Part shown: piece by piece, positions 50,904-60,120 of the stretch
How the letters are laid out: each line of letters starts with the position of its first letter
Numbering within the stretch: position 1 is the first letter of the stretch
Source of the DNA: Zygnema cylindricum
Taxonomy: Eukaryota; Streptophyta; Zygnematophyceae; Zygnematales; Zygnemataceae
Assembly: GCA_037447655.1 (NCBI GenBank)
Contig: JBBHKE010000190.1
Span: 559,559-621,558 of the forward strand
DNA length: 62,000 bases
Direction: 5' to 3'
The notes under the pieces: generated by a model
The model's input: only the letters and a program-made list of their open reading frames with translations
Database searches by the model: none
What the model was told of the DNA's origin: nothing
Translations under genes and position numbers: made by a program

Positions 50904-51639
50904 CAATCAATGTGCTTTTACAAGTCTATTTTTTGCGGGTCATATTGTATTTAAAAAGTGATATATTTGACCCTAAAGCTACAGTACTATACACACACAA
51001 TATCGCTATTAGGGTTATTAAATTTTTTTGCCAGTTAAAACATCTTATTTTTTGTACAGATATGTTCGTTTTTCAATTTGAGACAGCCAATCAGAAGCTG
51101 GGGATCTGGCCTTTTAATCGCAACCGTCGAACCCTTTATCCGACTACTGTGTACACAGAAAATGTGTTTTAAGTGGAAAAAAAAACATTAACACTAATAG
51201 CGATTCACGGTGTACTATACATTATAGTACTTCCCTGTACATTATAGTACATGAGGGATTTTGAACACGCGCAGCTTTGGGTGCGGGACCTTCGACACAT
51301 CTTTTCAATATGTGAAATTTGCCATAAGTCCCATAGATACAAGATACCTACCCGGTATCGAACAATCCATAAAAAAAAAATTTAAGCATAGTTATGTTGT
51401 GTTCAAACGCTCTACTGTAATACTTTTTTCACCGTAGCGTTTGTCTTTTGAATTTTATGATAGCCCAACTATCTGAAATCTGATTTTTTATTTTACGTCC
51501 ATTGATGTGCTGATTTTTTCATCTGACCACATCTGACGTGGGTGTGTATAACATAATGCTTCAAATTATATGTTAATTAGTACAACAAGACATTTTGAAT
51601 TTCTTTTCCCGTACACTGCCCATTACAAATTAGATTTAA
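50904..51639. other. Intergenic DNA with a MITE; otherwise unassigned
   Basis: No coding region supported. Holds the foldback element 50992-51212. Directly after it, TGTACATTATAGTAC-like sequence is repeated twice (about 51213-51254). The rest is AT-rich. Confidence 0.5.
50992..51212. mobile_element. MITE-like foldback element (copy 2)
   Basis: 221 bp with terminal inverted repeats of about 50 bp. The right end, reverse-complemented, reads CACCGTGAATCGCTATTAG, then TGTTAATG, a T-run and CCACTTAAAACA. The left end reads CACACACAATATCGCTATTAG, GGTTATTAAA, a T-run and GCCAGTTAAAACATC. TA occurs at both flanks (50990-50991, 51213-51214). It belongs with 33834-34047. No coding capacity. TA flanks suggest, but do not prove, a Tc1/mariner-type origin. 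Confidence 0.7.
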
Positions 51640-52242
51640 TGATTATTAGAGTTTATTAGGAAAAGAAAATGTATAATAATCATTTAATAAACTCCCTTTA
51701 AATAATGAAGTTGATACCCCAACAAAGGTAGAGACCACTTTAGGGTTTATATATAATAGGGTTATAGAAGAACTAAATACGCAGAGGCAGAGCAGAGTAG
51801 CTCCAATGGTTGCGATGTCAAAGCAGCGCAACTGCGTTGTCAAACTAGCGCAGCATAGCAACATAGTATAACAACATAGCAGCGTAGTATAGCAGCATCG
51901 CAACGCTGCAGGTCTTAGAGTGAAAAGTATTGTTCTTGAACCTGGATGTGATTGATTCAGATTGTCCATGTGTACATAGTTGTATAGTTGTAATATCAGG
52001 TTGACCAGCGTCTAGTAAGTTTAAATAGTTAAGAAGACTAAGTCAAAGGGGACTCTTTTGCAAGTAGGATTCGAACTGCGAGCAATCAATCTTGTTATCT
52101 CTTCTCCGAATTAATATAAACTCTCAAGCTCTTCATTGTGCAAGCTCTGTATGCTGTGTAATCTTGTTGTTACTACGAGTGAATCTGTATAAATATTCCG
52201 CTGTGCATTGTTGACTTGGTGTTCGGAGTTGCCCCTTTTACA
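51640..52242 (+). repeat. 5' LTR of Ty3 element F (left edge uncertain)
   Basis: Ends at CA (52242), directly before the primer site. A TATA box TATATATAA is at 51748-51756. Between ~51780 and 51910 is a block of short AGCAGC/CATAGCA-type repeats, much like those in element C. The upstream limit is guessed at the T-rich inverted repeat near 51640, because no second LTR copy is available. Confidence 0.55.
51748..51756 (+). promoter_or_regulatory. Probable TATA box of Ty3 element F
   Basis: TATATATAA in a GC-poor region ~490 bp upstream of the primer-binding site. Its place fits an LTR promoter. Confidence 0.45.
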
Positions 52243-52257
52243 TCGGTATCAGAGCTC
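52243..52257 (+). other. Primer-binding site of element F (tRNA-Met 3' end)
   Basis: TCGGTATCAGAGCTC closely matches the usual plant site TGGTATCAGAGC, complementary to the 3' end of initiator tRNA-Met. This contrasts with the internal half-tRNA site of the copia elements here. Confidence 0.8.
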
Positions 52258-52276
52258 CCCCGTTTGACCCGATAGC

Positions 52277-53169
52277 ATGGAAGGTCATGGGGTGTCCACA
52301 ACTCATATGTTAGAGTGAGTACTTCCGGAATTAGAGAATGTAAGATTGCAAAACGCTCACCTGAGTGACACCGTCGCAACCTTGGAATCTTGTCTTGGAG
52401 ATCGGACAAACAGAAACATGGAGAGAGATTTGTGGAGGAATAAGTTACGACTTCCCGATGAGTTTGACCCTGCCAAGCATAAAAATCTGGATGCGTGGTT
52501 GTTTTCAATAGCGAATTATTTGGAGAACTTCCCCGGCCTATCCGATCGTGAAAAGATTGAGTACGCGGGAGGGTTACTTAAGGGAGCCGAAGGGGCATGG
52601 TGGAGGGCAATGGTGGAAAGCGACGAGGTACCCGCTAATTTGACCATGTTCGTCATTTCTCTCCGTGACTGCTGGCAACTCGTGATCACGGTCAAGGCCG
52701 CAAGTGATAAAGTTTTTTTATTAAAACAATGCACTTTTGTCTTGGAGTATATGCAACGGTTCTTAGAATGCAAGGTCCAAATCCCAACAATGACAGAGGA
52801 CGAAGCCATTGATCGTTATGTGAAAGGGCTCAAGGCTTCTATTCAAACGGATGTGGAGCAATGGCTTGCGCGGGAAACGACAACTCCGAGCCTCTCGAAG
52901 ATTGTCCAGTTTGCAGAACGGACTGATTTCGTAGATCTCACTCTCCGAAGATCCTATCATTTCAGATCGAGCAATAGCAGAGGAGGTCGAAGGGACGATG
53001 GACCGACCCCCATGGAGTTAAGAGCCATCAAAGAGGACGTGGACGTGGTCAATGCAGTTAAGAAGAAAAGAGGACCACCAAAAACAGGACCAACGACCTG
53101 TCCCCCGAGGAACTTCGACGGAAGAGGTAAAACGGACTATGTTTGCAGTGTGGTTCCTCGGATTATATA
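52277..53169 (+). pseudogene. Ty3 gag of element F
   Basis: ATG at 52277 is the likely start, with a TGA at codon 14 (52316-52318), and the frame is open from there to 53169. The Ty3 gag domain reads LRLPDEFDPAKHKNLDAWLFSIANYLENFPGLSDREKIEYAGGLLKGAEGAWWRAMVES, then VLEYMQRFLECKVQIPTMTEDEAIDRYVKGLK, and a basic region. The zinc knuckle is in the adjacent frame near 53138-53182 as CLQCGSSDYIATKC, where the usual His is Tyr, so zinc binding is impaired. Start by homology, not by a proven initiation site. Confidence 0.85.
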
Positions 53170-54006
53170 GCCACAAAATGCCCAAAAAGGAAGAGTCTCA
53201 AAAAAGGCAAGCTTAATGTTATAAGACTAGCGGGAGAAGGTGGAAACCCTTTGAACTTTACCGACAAAATTGGGGGCAGCGCAGCTAACTTCATGGTTGA
53301 CTCTGGCTTGTTGGGGAATTTTTTCAACGAGAAGATGGCTAAAAACTTGAAGCTTCCTCTCATCGCTGTTTCGGATAACGAATCGGTTTAATTGGCCAAT
53401 GGTAGCTCTCTCTCGATCATCTATCGTACACCTCGATTACGTGTTCGTATGGGGAACTTTTGTTGGTATGAGACGCGCCATGTGTTACCTCCCGAAGATC
53501 ATGAGATAATCTTCGGAAAGCCATTGCTCCAAAAATGGAACCCGATGATTGATTGGAGGAGTAATAGCATGAGAGTGAGAAAAGGCATTAAATAGTTTGG
53601 GATAAATACTGGAGCGGCTGGTAAAAATCTTGAAGAGGGCCGCGTGCTTTCACCTTTACAGCTTAAGAGGGCGATCAAGAAAGCGGAAACAATTAGTATA
53701 GTGGTGGTGCGGCTTGTAGAGGAAGTTAAGGAGGGAATTCTAGAGGAGTGGACTAAGAAAGACCCCGAGTTTAATTCCAAAGACGATGCTGACCTAGGAA
53801 AGACTTCCATCGAGGCCCCGAAAGTCGTTGTAAAACTTCTCGAGGAGTATGATGATGTTTTTCCCAATAAGCTCCTCGAAGGTTTACCTCCGAAACACGA
53901 CGTAGACCACAAAATCGAGCTCTTCCCCGGCGCTCTGCCCCCGGCCAATAGGATGCATAAAATGAGCTATACCGAGTTGGATAAACTCAAGAAGAAACTT
54001 TTATAA
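53170..54006 (+). pseudogene. Ty3 protease region of element F
   Basis: GGSAANFMVDSGLLGNFFNEKMAKNLKLPLI holds the aspartic protease motif D-S-G. After a TAA (53389-53391, in place of an amino acid before LANGS) the frame continues GSSLSIIYRTPRLRVRMGNFCWYETRHVLPPEDHEIIFGKPLLQKWNPMIDWRSNSMRVRKG, giving the C-terminal ILGxxxL-like FGKPLL. The linker 53599-54006 has LLEEYDDVFPNKLLEGLPPKHDVDHKIELFPGALPPANRMHKMSYTELDKLKKKLL, which leads into RT, and ends at a TAA. Confidence 0.85.
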
Positions 54007-54927
54007 TTAGTCGAGGTCATAGCGATCGAGCCGAGCAAGTCACCATATGGAGCCCCCATCCTTTTTGTAAACAAGAAAGATGGCGGCCTACGTATATGTG
54101 TGGACTAACGAGCGTTAAATAAATAAATTGTCAAAAAAACGTACTCCCTTCCCAGGATTGATGAACTATTGGACAGGCTAAGAGATGCCAAGTATTTTTC
54201 CAAGATACACTTACGCAGTGGATATCACCAGATAAGAGTTGCGGAGGAAGACGTGGAGAAAACTGCATTTAGGACACGATACGGTCATTTCGAATTTTTG
54301 GTTATGCGATTTAGATTGACCAATGCATCTGCTACCTTTATGCATTTAATGAACTCGATCTTCCAACAGTATCTGGATGCGTTTGTAATAGTCTTCTTGG
54401 ATGACATCTTAGTGTATAGTAAGACACTCGAGGACCATGTTGAACACTTGAGAAAAGTCTTACAAATTCTAAGAGAAAATAGGTTGTACGCAAAAATGAG
54501 TAAATGTGAGTTTTTGAAAGATAAAATAGACTTTCTAGAACACGTGGTGAGGCTGAACGGAATTGCAGTGGACCCCAACAAAACTAAGGCAGTCAAGGAG
54601 TGGCCGCAACCAAAAAATGACAAAGAATTGAAGAGCTTCCTTAGGCTATGCTCGTATTATGGACATTTCATGGAGGGCTTTGCAAGAACTGCTGTACCCC
54701 TCACAGAATTGCTCAAAAATGACGTGCCTTATAAGTCGAAGACGGCGCAGGAGGCAGCCTTCAACACGCTAAAGGAACGGTTGGTTACCACTCTTATGTT
54801 AGCTGTCCGCGATCCTACATTACCTTGGACGTTGGTTACCGACGCGAGTGATACAGCTATTAGAGCAATCGTCATGCAAGATAGTGGAAAAGGACTTCAA
54901 CCGATTGCCTATGATAGCAGAAATTAA
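54007..54927 (+). pseudogene. Ty3 RT and truncated RNase H of element F
   Basis: Begins [27 protein letters not shown] in frame, with two stops before [20 protein letters not shown]. From 54169 it is an open frame of 252 codons: [61 protein letters not shown] (catalytic FLDD), [15 protein letters not shown], and RNase H beginning [24 protein letters not shown]. It is cut off at 54927 by element I. Some usually fixed residues are changed (SKIHLRSG for [16 protein letters not shown] for MPFGLTNA), consistent with decay. Confidence 0.9.
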
Positions 54928-55891
54928 TGTGATTTTGTGACCTCCATTGGTCCACAAAATGTCCAGCTTATATGAAGCCTCTAGGATAATATTTGCACTC
55001 TTTAGTTTGGCAATGAATAAGTGCCACCTTGGCACGAAAAAACTTTGACCAACTACACCCTTGTGTAGCATGGATTGTGTTGAGTGCGCAACAAAAAATA
55101 TTACTGAATTTGCTCACTCGAGCATTAAGTTATGGCTTACCGAAGATGGCCAAATATATACAGATGCACTCTGGGAGAGAGGCGAAAACCCAAAATTATC
55201 AAAGTCCTAAACTCCCTCTCTAAGCCTATTACTAATGTACCTAGCCAATCAAAAGACTGTAAGGTACTAGAAGGTACATGTACTGCTGTACTTCTTGTAT
55301 TGCCCTAGTATGGCATGTCCGCTTCGTTGATGTGTGTCACTTGTTGAGCCGAAGTTGCTCCCTACGTGAAATCCGATGGTCAATCATACCTCGTCACGTG
55401 TCACCCGCCGACATCTGCTCCGCAAACCGCCAAAAGTCCATTACGCTCCACCGGCTCATTTGTCACCTGTTGAATCTAATCCAGACATTTGATTTGTTCG
55501 TCAAAATTAAATGTTATTTCGTATATTCCGTGCAGTCCGGATTTCTTGCGGACTAGTACGTTTTCATGTTCAATTTGTCCCGTAGTTAGTTAAATGGAAT
55601 TGTCGACTTTGTGATGTTTAAGTTTCAATCGAACCCAATGTACTTTTATGATCTTCAAGACCTGACGGATTAGAGCGAGGGCTATGCCGTACAATTTCTA
55701 TCACAAGATCAAACCTTCGTCCTGCCCATCTTTTTTTTGCAGTAGCTTAGTCTTGTGCTCCTATCTATCTATCTCCTTGTCTGCATAAGGCAGCCATGGC
55801 TATCTCCTAGTCTTGAGTGATTACCACAAGTTTGAGGGCTGCAGTAAGACCATGAGCAAAAGATCAAGAGTATAAAATACTTTTTTCAACA
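54928..55891 (-). repeat. 3' LTR of element I
   Basis: 964 bp. The sense end is ATGGAGGTCACAAAATCACA (54947-54928), again 20 nt with ATG. The sense start at 55891 is TGTTGAAAAAAGTATTTTAT. The leader hairpin is lost. A degenerate tRNA-like unit is at 55661-55738. The hairpin motif is degenerate (TTGAGTGATTACCACAAGTTTG near 55812). Confidence 0.85.
55661..55738 (+). ncRNA. Degenerate antisense tRNA-like unit in LTR I
   Basis: CCTGACGGATTAGAGCGAGGG resembles the D-arm block. The B-box is hardly recognisable (AAGATCAAACCTTCG). A T8 run lies at 55731-55738. Included because the position and orientation agree with the other LTRs; on its own it would not be called. Confidence 0.25.
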
Positions 55892-56229
55892 CTATTCTAA
55901 TTTTCTAGTCTATCTTTTGCTTCAGTCCACACTTCTCCCTACAAAATATCAATAAGGGAGAAAGAACTCGCTTAGTCATCATATCAACATCCATTTCTCC
56001 ATTTAGTCTATATTCTAACTTAATTATTTTATTCTCAATTTTCTCTCTAACAAAGCTCAAATGAATATCCGTGTGCTTTGCTTTAAAGTGATGCTTAGGA
56101 TTTGCTGCAATTGCAATCGCACCTTGATTGTCACAAAATATCATTGGCACTCCATTCTTCATATATCCCAAATTTTAAAGTAAAGATTTCACTCACATTA
56201 ATTCTTTCACAGCCGAACAAGAGGCCATA
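55892..56229 (-). pseudogene. Copia I RNase H C-terminus
   Basis: The frame 56171-55905 reads MGYMKNGVPMIFCDNQGAIAIAANPKHHFKAKHTDIHLSFVREKIENKIIKLEYRLNGEMDVDMMTKRVLSPLLIFCREKCGLKQKID, covering the last catalytic Asp (FCDNQ) to the natural end. The upstream SLLQ/ELMW part is damaged by a stop, and the sequence ends at AACS/EEAS-like codons where J was inserted (56230). Confidence 0.88.
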
Positions 56230-56434
56230 TGTTGAAATCACTAGATTTATAGAGTATTTTCTAGGTCTGAATAGCTTAAGAGAAAAAGAAAAAAAAAAGG
56301 CAGGCAGTCTGCCTCCACCCCTTTTCTCTATCCCCCATACTTGTTGTAGTCACTGAAAGAGAGAGAGAGTAGTGAAGCCATGGCTCCCTCACCTACTTAG
56401 GCAGGACTAAAGAGTGACTTAAGTCACTCTCAGC

Positions 56435-56510
56435 AAAAGGTTAAGTTCGGCAGGACTTGAATCTCTAAGAGCGAGGCGTTGCCGTCAGCTCTAACTGGTT
56501 TGTCGTAGAA
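56435..56510 (-). ncRNA. Antisense tRNA-like Pol III unit in LTR J (5' copy)
   Basis: Minus strand: AACCAGTTAGAGCTGACGGC (D-arm-like), a middle missing some bases compared with the 3' copy, AGATTCAAGTCCTG (B-box with GATTCAAGTCC), CCGAACTTAACC, TTTT at 56438-56435. Confidence 0.45.
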
Positions 56511-57002
56511 GTCCGTTAAAATACATAGGATTTCATAAATATTTAAAATGCCGTATGATCTTGAAACCGATTAACTAAATTATGAATGAAGGAACATAGA
56601 ACTAGTTTATTTTCAGTGTGAACGTCATTCCGCACGAAACAAATGAATCAAACATTTGTTTTGACGGCTAACATTCAATGTCAGAATTAATCCAACGGCA
56701 TATATCGCTGCCGAGATCTTGGAATGGTCACTTTGGCGTTTTTGAACGTGGAATGACCTGGCGCCACGTGGAGGGATAACATTTGGTCGTAGGAATTTCG
56801 AGGAACGTACAAACAAGTGGAAGGTTCACACGCGTCCACTCAGTGGCCGTCTCGTACGCAGGCTTACAAAAAAGACATCGGCCCTAGTACCTTTCTGTAC
56901 TGTACTGTTATTTCATTTGTTCGTACTACAGTAGATACGGATTGTGAGAGGAGTTAGGACTTGGCATCTTTTTAGACAGTCACCTCTCTCTTTGAGAGTT
57001 TC

Positions 57003-57009
57003 TATAAAT
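57003..57009 (+). promoter_or_regulatory. TATA box of LTR J
   Basis: TATAAAT follows CTCTCTCTTTGAGAGTTTC, the same inverted repeat plus TATA layout as in A and E. Confidence 0.55.
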
Positions 57010-57229
57010 TGGCATTTTTTGCAACCTCATAACTTATCGGCACGTTTGCCGTTTTCAATGATTCTTTTTGCTACACACTCAGAGGAGTCCAACCTGCACA
57101 CACGTGCATTTAGATTGTCAATTTTTTTGCTTGGGTAGCAGTGGTTTTGGCAAAAGTGGGTTAGTTAAAAACTACTTAGAGGCTTCTTGAATTCTGTAGG
57201 CCAATGGAGGACACAGAATTGTAGTCCAA

Positions 57230-58375
57230 TGGAGGACACACAATTGCAGGTTATGGGCCAACCCTCTAGGTTGCTCATCTTCAATGGATGTGGGTTCATC
57301 TATTGGGAAGCCATGATGACAAGGGCTTTGTGGGAAAAAAGATAATGGGTTATTGTCAGTCGAGAACTGAAACTTCCACCTCAAGGAACTCCACCAGGAT
57401 TTTGTGGAATAAGGTTTTCTACAGTAGCATCTGTTGATGCAGAGGAGGCAAATGATGGAGACAGCAGTGTTTCCGAAAAGGGGAAAGAGAAGGGGACACC
57501 TCTTACTCCTATTGCTCCTATAACCATGACACCCAGAGCGGCGGCAGTGAAAACGGCGGAGAACAATACCCAAACGTGGGAAGACATCAACATGGCTGCT
57601 AAAAAATTCATTCTAAGACACCTCACTTAGGCTTTGGCAACCCCCCATCGTCACATTTTCAAGGCCGAGGAGTTGTGGGTGAGTTTGGTGGAAATCTTTA
57701 GAGCTGGTACTATTCAGGAGCTCCAGTTGGCCGAACAAAAGTTAGGGAATTATACTTACAAACGGGGAAAGATGTAAGACTACTGTAATGATTTCTCTTG
57801 TTTGTATATGGAAATTGAGAGTGTCGGGTAGACAGGTAAAATAAAGATGAAAGTTAACACTCTCATCATGAAGTTACCCGACGAGTACGAAAACATTGTG
57901 TACTGAGTACAAAAAATTATTGATAGTTCATGGAAGTGGAACACAATGGTACGGATGATCCTTGTGTAAGAGAACACAATAGAGATTAGGGGAGGAGGAA
58001 AAAGCATCGAAGCTCTAGCTGCAGGAGCAAACTGGTGGGGGAAGGATCAGAAGAAACTGTACAAAGGAGAGAGAGAGATTTGTCTGAAAGATCAAGGCCC
58101 CCAAAGGGTCTTTGTCACTTTTGCAAAAAGCCAGGACGTTATTAGCGGATTGTGTCAAGCTGTCAAAGCTGAGGCTCCAAGAGAACCGTGGAGTGGGGTC
58201 TTCCAAAGGGAAGAAGAATGCACTTGTAGTCACAAAAGTGAAAAAAGAGACCGAGGACGAGTCCTTTGAGAAGGAGGATGGGGAGCTTCTTCTTTACGAG
58301 AGTCCAAAGGAGAAGGAGATCCCACGGAAACAAAAGTGTGCTCTCGGGAAGCTCCACAAGAAGGATAGATCATAA
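57230..58375 (+). pseudogene. Copia J gag (broken)
   Basis: The second LTR ATG (57230) opens MEDTQLQVMGQPSRLLIFNGCGFIYWEAMMTRALWEKR and then TAA. Later pieces are recognisable: AKKFILRHLT..LATPHRHIFKAEELWVSLVEIFRAGTIQELQLAEQKLGNYTYK, with TAA/TAG stops, KMKVNTLIMKLPDEYENIVY with TGA, and ENTIEIRGGGKSIEALAAG. The zinc knuckle region reads CHFCKKPGR.YIADC around 58112-58160, with the frame disturbed. The frame 58112-58375 contains the acidic tail KETEDESFEKEDGELLLYESPKEKEIPRKQKCALG. Confidence 0.85.
57249..57264 (+). other. Primer-binding site of element J
   Basis: GGTTATGGGCCAACCC, the half-tRNA site with one substitution, directly after the LTR CA. Confidence 0.68.
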
Positions 58376-58941
58376 ACTCAGGTGCATCCATGCATATGTG
58401 CCGTGATAAGCACCTCTTTACTAAGCTAAGAAAGATCCCTACTCTAGAGATAGAGTATGGGGATGTGAGAGTGGTTACTACAGATCTAGTGGGGTCGCTA
58501 GATCTAAAAGCCTTAGTGGAGGGTAAGACTTATATAGTCACCTTCTCAGATGTACTCTACATTCCTCAGCTGAGTAAAAATCTTGTCTCTATGTTTGTGT
58601 TAGATGACAAAAAGTTTCATACCTTCACAAGAAAGGGAGTCTTTATAGCTAAGTTTAGGGTTGAAGTCTACTTCACGGCAGATAAGGGTAGCCAACGAAT
58701 GTTTAGGCTTAACGTGAGTAATGAAAATAAGAATGCTTACTATGTTGGTGTTCCAAAGTTGATGATTTGGCATAAGGGGTTACGGTATGTGCATTTTGAT
58801 AAGATGAGGGAAATGAAGAAGCTTGGTGTAGTAGAAGGCATTCAATTTGGGGATAATGAAATGATGGATGATTGTAGTGGTTGTGCTCAAGCTAAGGCTC
58901 ACACACTTCCCTTTCCCAAAGCCGCCACATATAGGGGTTAG
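58376..58941 (+). pseudogene. Copia J protease / GAG-pre-integrase
   Basis: The active-site motif reads I-I-N-S-G-A-S-M-H-M, so the catalytic Asp is Asn, and the preceding Trp is a TAG. The frame is then open (58390-58941): CRDKHLFTKLRKIPTLEIEYGDVRVVTTDLVGSLDLKALVEGKTYIVTFSDVLYIPQLSKNLVSMFVLDDKKF, MFRLNVSNENKNAYYVGVPKLMIWHKGLRYVHFDKMREMKKLGVVEG and DCSGCAQAKAHTLPFPKAATYRG, ending at TAG. The HHCC finger keeps both Cys; the second His of WHKRLGH is Tyr (LRYVH). Confidence 0.87.
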
Positions 58942-60120
58942 AAAGTACTAGATTTGGTGTACACAGATATTTTATATCTTGGGATCTGTAAAAGTACCTT
59001 CAGTCGGAGGAAAGAGGTTTATGTTGACATTAACAAATGACTAGGCTAGATAGTGTAGAGTCTATTTCCTAAAAACAAAGTCTAAAACACCAACTTACTT
59101 CAAAGAATATAAAGCATGGAGTGAGAACTTGCATGGAACCTCCATTAATAGAATAATAAGTGATAATGGGGGAGAATATACCTCTAACCAGTTTGAGGTA
59201 TACCTGAGAGATGAGGGAATTTAGCACCAGAAAATTGTAGGGGTAGCTGAGAAGTTGAACTCAACACTAGGAGATAGTGTATGCAGTATGTTGGCCGACA
59301 AGAAAATAGGAAAGAGATTTTGGGCAGAAGCCATGAACCGTGCCAGCTAAATTAAGAAATAGAGTCCTTACCTCAGCCGTAAAAGAATGACACTTTATGA
59401 GAGATGGGTTGGAAGGCAACCAAATATCTCTTATCTTAAAATGTTCGGTAGCCAAGTTTATAGTCTTGACACGGATAGGAAAAACTACAAACTAGATGCT
59501 AAGGGAAAACCTGGATACTTTGTATGATATGATGAGAATGTTAACGGATATAAAGTCATTGACTTAGCGAAGAAAGGTATCATTTTGGTCATACACCTAG
59601 TTGTCATGGATGAAGGGAAGTCACTTCACCCATTCAAATATACATAGAAGATAAGAATATTATTTGAGTCCCAAAGTGAGGAGGACTCCGTATTTCTTCA
59701 AAGGGACATGAGTGAAACAATTATTGCATATTTATGGGAGATCCAAGATACAGGAGATCTTCCATAAACCTCATATATTCCTATAGACTTAGAGGAGACA
59801 AAAAAGGAGGAACCGTAACCAGTTTCCTTCGATAGGGGAGGTGATGAGACTGTAAAGAGAAATCTTAGACTTCCCTCCATTCTAGCTTCGAAGTTTGAGG
59901 GAGGAAAAAGGAGCAGCAAAAGGATACAAGAAAAATAGGCTGCTCACAAGGTAACTAAGCTATCTCACCTAGATGAGCCTTAATCATACTCGGAGGGAGT
60001 GAACAGTCTATAGAAAGACAGATGGATTAGAGCCATAAACGATGAGATGGCCTCAACCATAGAAGCAAATACTTGGGAATTAGTGCACTATCCTTTGGAC
60101 AGAAAACCGATTGGCTGTAA
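58942..60120 (+). pseudogene. Copia J integrase (catalytic Glu deleted)
   Basis: VLDLVYTDIL with a frame disturbance, then FKEYKAWSENLHGTSINRIISDNGGEYTSNQFEVYLRDEGI holds Asp 2. Next the expected PYNPEQN is missing: the text goes from HQKIV straight to GVAEKLNST, a 21-bp deletion removing the third catalytic residue. LGDSVCSMLADKKIGKRFWAEAMN, the GYDEN region (with TGA) and the linker (GGKRSSKRIQ) follow with numerous stops. Confidence 0.85.

Larger units (their letters stand above)
51640..54927 (+). mobile_element. Ty3/gypsy element F, 3'-truncated by element I
   Basis: 5' LTR (start uncertain), standard primer site, gag, protease, RT and the first part of RNase H. The order protease-RT-RNase H without integrase in between is Ty3. 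At 54928 the sequence switches to the outer end of a minus-strand copia LTR (I), so RNase H, integrase and the 3' LTR of F would lie beyond the window. It is the only Ty3 element seen and the only one with a conventional tRNA 3'-end primer site. Confidence 0.92.
54928..56229 (-). mobile_element. Ty1/copia element I (3' end only), inserted in Ty3 F, split by J
   Basis: 3' LTR (54928-55891), degenerate polypurine tract and the RNase H C-terminus on the minus strand. At 56230 it is interrupted by the + strand LTR of element J. The rest should lie right of the window. ATTAA (54923-54927) is the left flank for testing a target duplication. Confidence 0.88.
56230..57248 (+). repeat. 5' LTR of element J, with a duplicated end
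   Basis: 1019 bp, starts TGTTGAAATCACTAG, ends CACACAATTGCA. The 20-bp palindrome AGAGTGACTTAAGTCACTCT is at 56411-56430, the tRNA-like unit on the minus strand at 56435-56510, G-box GCCACGTGG near 56763, TATAAAT at 57003-57009 behind CTCTCTCTTTGAGAG, and a decayed leader hairpin near 57076. The last ~45 bp are a tandem duplication (CCAATGGAGGACACA at 57202 and again at 57228), so two ATGs are present; the first reads into TAG. Confidence 0.92.

Noticed and set aside
52051-52072. Another tRNA-like unit in the Ty3 LTR (minus strand AGTTCGAATCC)
   Set aside because: A good B-box match exists but no A-box-like part and no T-run at the right distance were found.
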